From Phycisphaerae bacterium (GTDB lineage Bacteria > Planctomycetota > Phycisphaerae > Sedimentisphaerales > Anaerobacaceae): a stretch of 5,872 nucleotides of DNA. The stretch is from NCBI GenBank assembly GCA_030602845.1, contig JAUVYZ010000145.1, forward strand, positions 1 to 5,872, given 5' to 3'. The translations under genes were made by a program, and so were the position numbers. The notes beneath the pieces were generated by a model. It was not told the DNA's origin, ran no database searches, and worked only from the letters and a program-made list of their open reading frames with translations. Numbering within the stretch: the stretch's first letter is position 1; each line of letters starts with the position of its first letter. Below, piece by piece: positions 5,077 to 5,872 of this stretch.

Positions 5077-5872
5077 CTATCTTGGTCCACCAGTCGTGAA
5101 GCTCAAGACTGTACCGGTGGTTGTCCCACCGGCATTGACCTCATCGATACGCCAGTAGTACATTCTGCTTGGAACCATTGTCCCCGGATCGAATGTTGTA
5201 GCAGTCTGGTTGCCCCGGAACGTACCCGGACTGGTCATGCCGAAGTACACATCGTGCGATGCGGCATCAGAACCGGCTGTCCAGCTCAAATCGGCATTTA
5301 TACCAACCCATCTCGCCCCATCTGCTGGATTCGGATTGCTTGCCTGACCAGGTGGCGGTGGTGGCGGCTCCGGCTCATAGTCCAGCGCTCTTAGCGCATC
5401 TTCCAGCTTTTCAATACTTTTTTCCAACGCATCTATGGACTGCTCCTCGTGCTGTATCGCGGAATGAATCTTCTGCTTCGCTGTAACTATGTCGCCTTTA
5501 TTCAAATCACCGTAATATCCGCTTTCAAGCAGTTCCTCAAGCGCTTCGTACGCCGCCCATTCTTTCTCCAGTTCAACATTAATCCTTTCCAAAACCTCAA
5601 CCTTCTTAGCAATCGCGTCCTCAGTGCGAATGACAGCAAGCTCATACCGCTCCATCCGATACGAAACCAAAATACTGTTCTCTCCCTCTACATCGCGTAT
5701 GAAGTAAATAGCTGTTCCATCGCTGCTGACGCAGGGGTGAGCGTTGGTGCCTTCCGGTGTATCAAGAAGTGACAGATGCTCGACATTTCCGAACGGTTCA
5801 TTTAAAGACTCTCGTGTCGCCTGGAATAACTGGTATTGCCCATTACGATTAGAATCAAAGTACAACGTAAGA
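5077..5872 (-). CDS. PD40/TolB-like, coiled-coil and Fn3-like surface protein (5' end outside window)
   Basis: C-terminal part; the frame stays open to the window edge and reads LTLYFDSNRNG there, a PD40 beta-propeller repeat already in progress, so the TTG at 5865 is not a real start. Numbering residues from that TTG: PD40-type repeats 1-60 (LYFDSNRNG; HPCVSSDGTAIYFIRD 43-58); a charged helical, probably coiled-coil stretch of about 81-162, broken by SGYYGDLNKGD (115-125); a proline run EPEPPPPPPG (164-173); an Fn3-like domain 176-257 (SNPNPADGA, ADLSWTAG, SHDVYFG, YYWRIDEVN, LSFTT). It ends GGPR, with no PEP-CTERM, LPXTG or other sorting tail. The signal peptide, if present, is outside. PD40 and Fn3 modules suggest a secreted or periplasmic binding role; no enzymatic domain is seen. 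The architecture is typical of Sedimentisphaerales-like planctomycetes. Downstream, a stem-loop at 5044-5069 may end the transcript. Confidence 0.85.
   Translation of the reverse strand, partial: LTLYFDSNRNGQYQLFQATRESLNEPFGNVEHLSLLDTPEGTNAHPCVSSDGTAIYFIRDVEGENSILVSYRMERYELAVIRTEDAIAKKVEVLERINVELEKEWAAYEALEELLESGYYGDLNKGDIVTAKQKIHSAIQHEEQSIDALEKSIEKLEDALRALDYEPEPPPPPPGQASNPNPADGARWVGINADLSWTAGSDAASHDVYFGMTSPGTFRGNQTATTFDPGTMVPSRMYYWRIDEVNAGGTTTGTVLSFTTGGPR

Noticed and set aside
1..5872. CRISPR array, toxin-antitoxin pair or transposon
   Set aside because: No regularly spaced repeats, no transposase or integrase text and no terminal inverted repeats were found. The satD/membrane-protein pair does not match a toxin-antitoxin family I know.

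Overview
The window (5872 bp) looks like chromosomal DNA from a planctomycete, most likely a Phycisphaerae/Sedimentisphaerales-type bacterium. The best clue is the minus-strand gene at the right edge. It joins PD40/TolB-like repeats, a helical coiled-coil segment, a proline run and an Fn3-like module with the text 'NPNPADGA ... ADLSWTAG ... SHDVYFG ... YYWRIDEVN', a combination I associate with that group. The assignment rests on recalled protein style; there is no rRNA or other marker gene here.

Layout. Positions 1-1470 (+) hold the 3' part of larB (nickel-pincer cofactor synthesis) followed, after one base, by a complete nnrD (ADP/ATP-dependent NAD(P)H-hydrate dehydratase). Both act on pyridine nucleotides and are probably co-transcribed. 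Positions 1532-2579 (+) hold an AT-richer two-gene module: a SatD-family protein with a C-terminal helix-turn-helix, and a small membrane protein matching only the C-terminal part of DUF3307 proteins. Just after it, at 2600-2644, lies a 45-bp piece resembling codons 236-250 of nnrD (38/45 identical, most differences at third positions). The module is therefore flanked by nnrD on one side and an nnrD scrap on the other, which suggests insertion or duplication at the 3' end of nnrD.

Positions 2580-3076 have no convincing gene. They contain phased A/T tracts and two dyad sequences that could be lexA operators. Positions 3077-3736 (+) encode a complete LexA with intact cleavage site and Ser/Lys dyad. 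It converges, across 40 bp, with a YkgJ-type cysteine-cluster protein at 3777-4622 (-). Positions 4623-5076 are apparently non-coding, with several small hairpins and a REP-like motif. Positions 5077-5872 (-) are the C-terminal part of the surface/secreted-type PD40-coiled-coil-Fn3 protein, whose start lies beyond the window.

How the genes relate: larB-nnrD form a pyridine-nucleotide pair, satD-DUF3307 a conserved but functionally uncharacterised pair, and lexA is an independently controlled SOS regulator. I see no mobile-element protein, CRISPR array, tRNA or rRNA. The most interesting item is the satD/membrane-protein module and its bracketing by nnrD sequence. The SatD family itself is already named, so this is an under-characterised system and not an unknown one.
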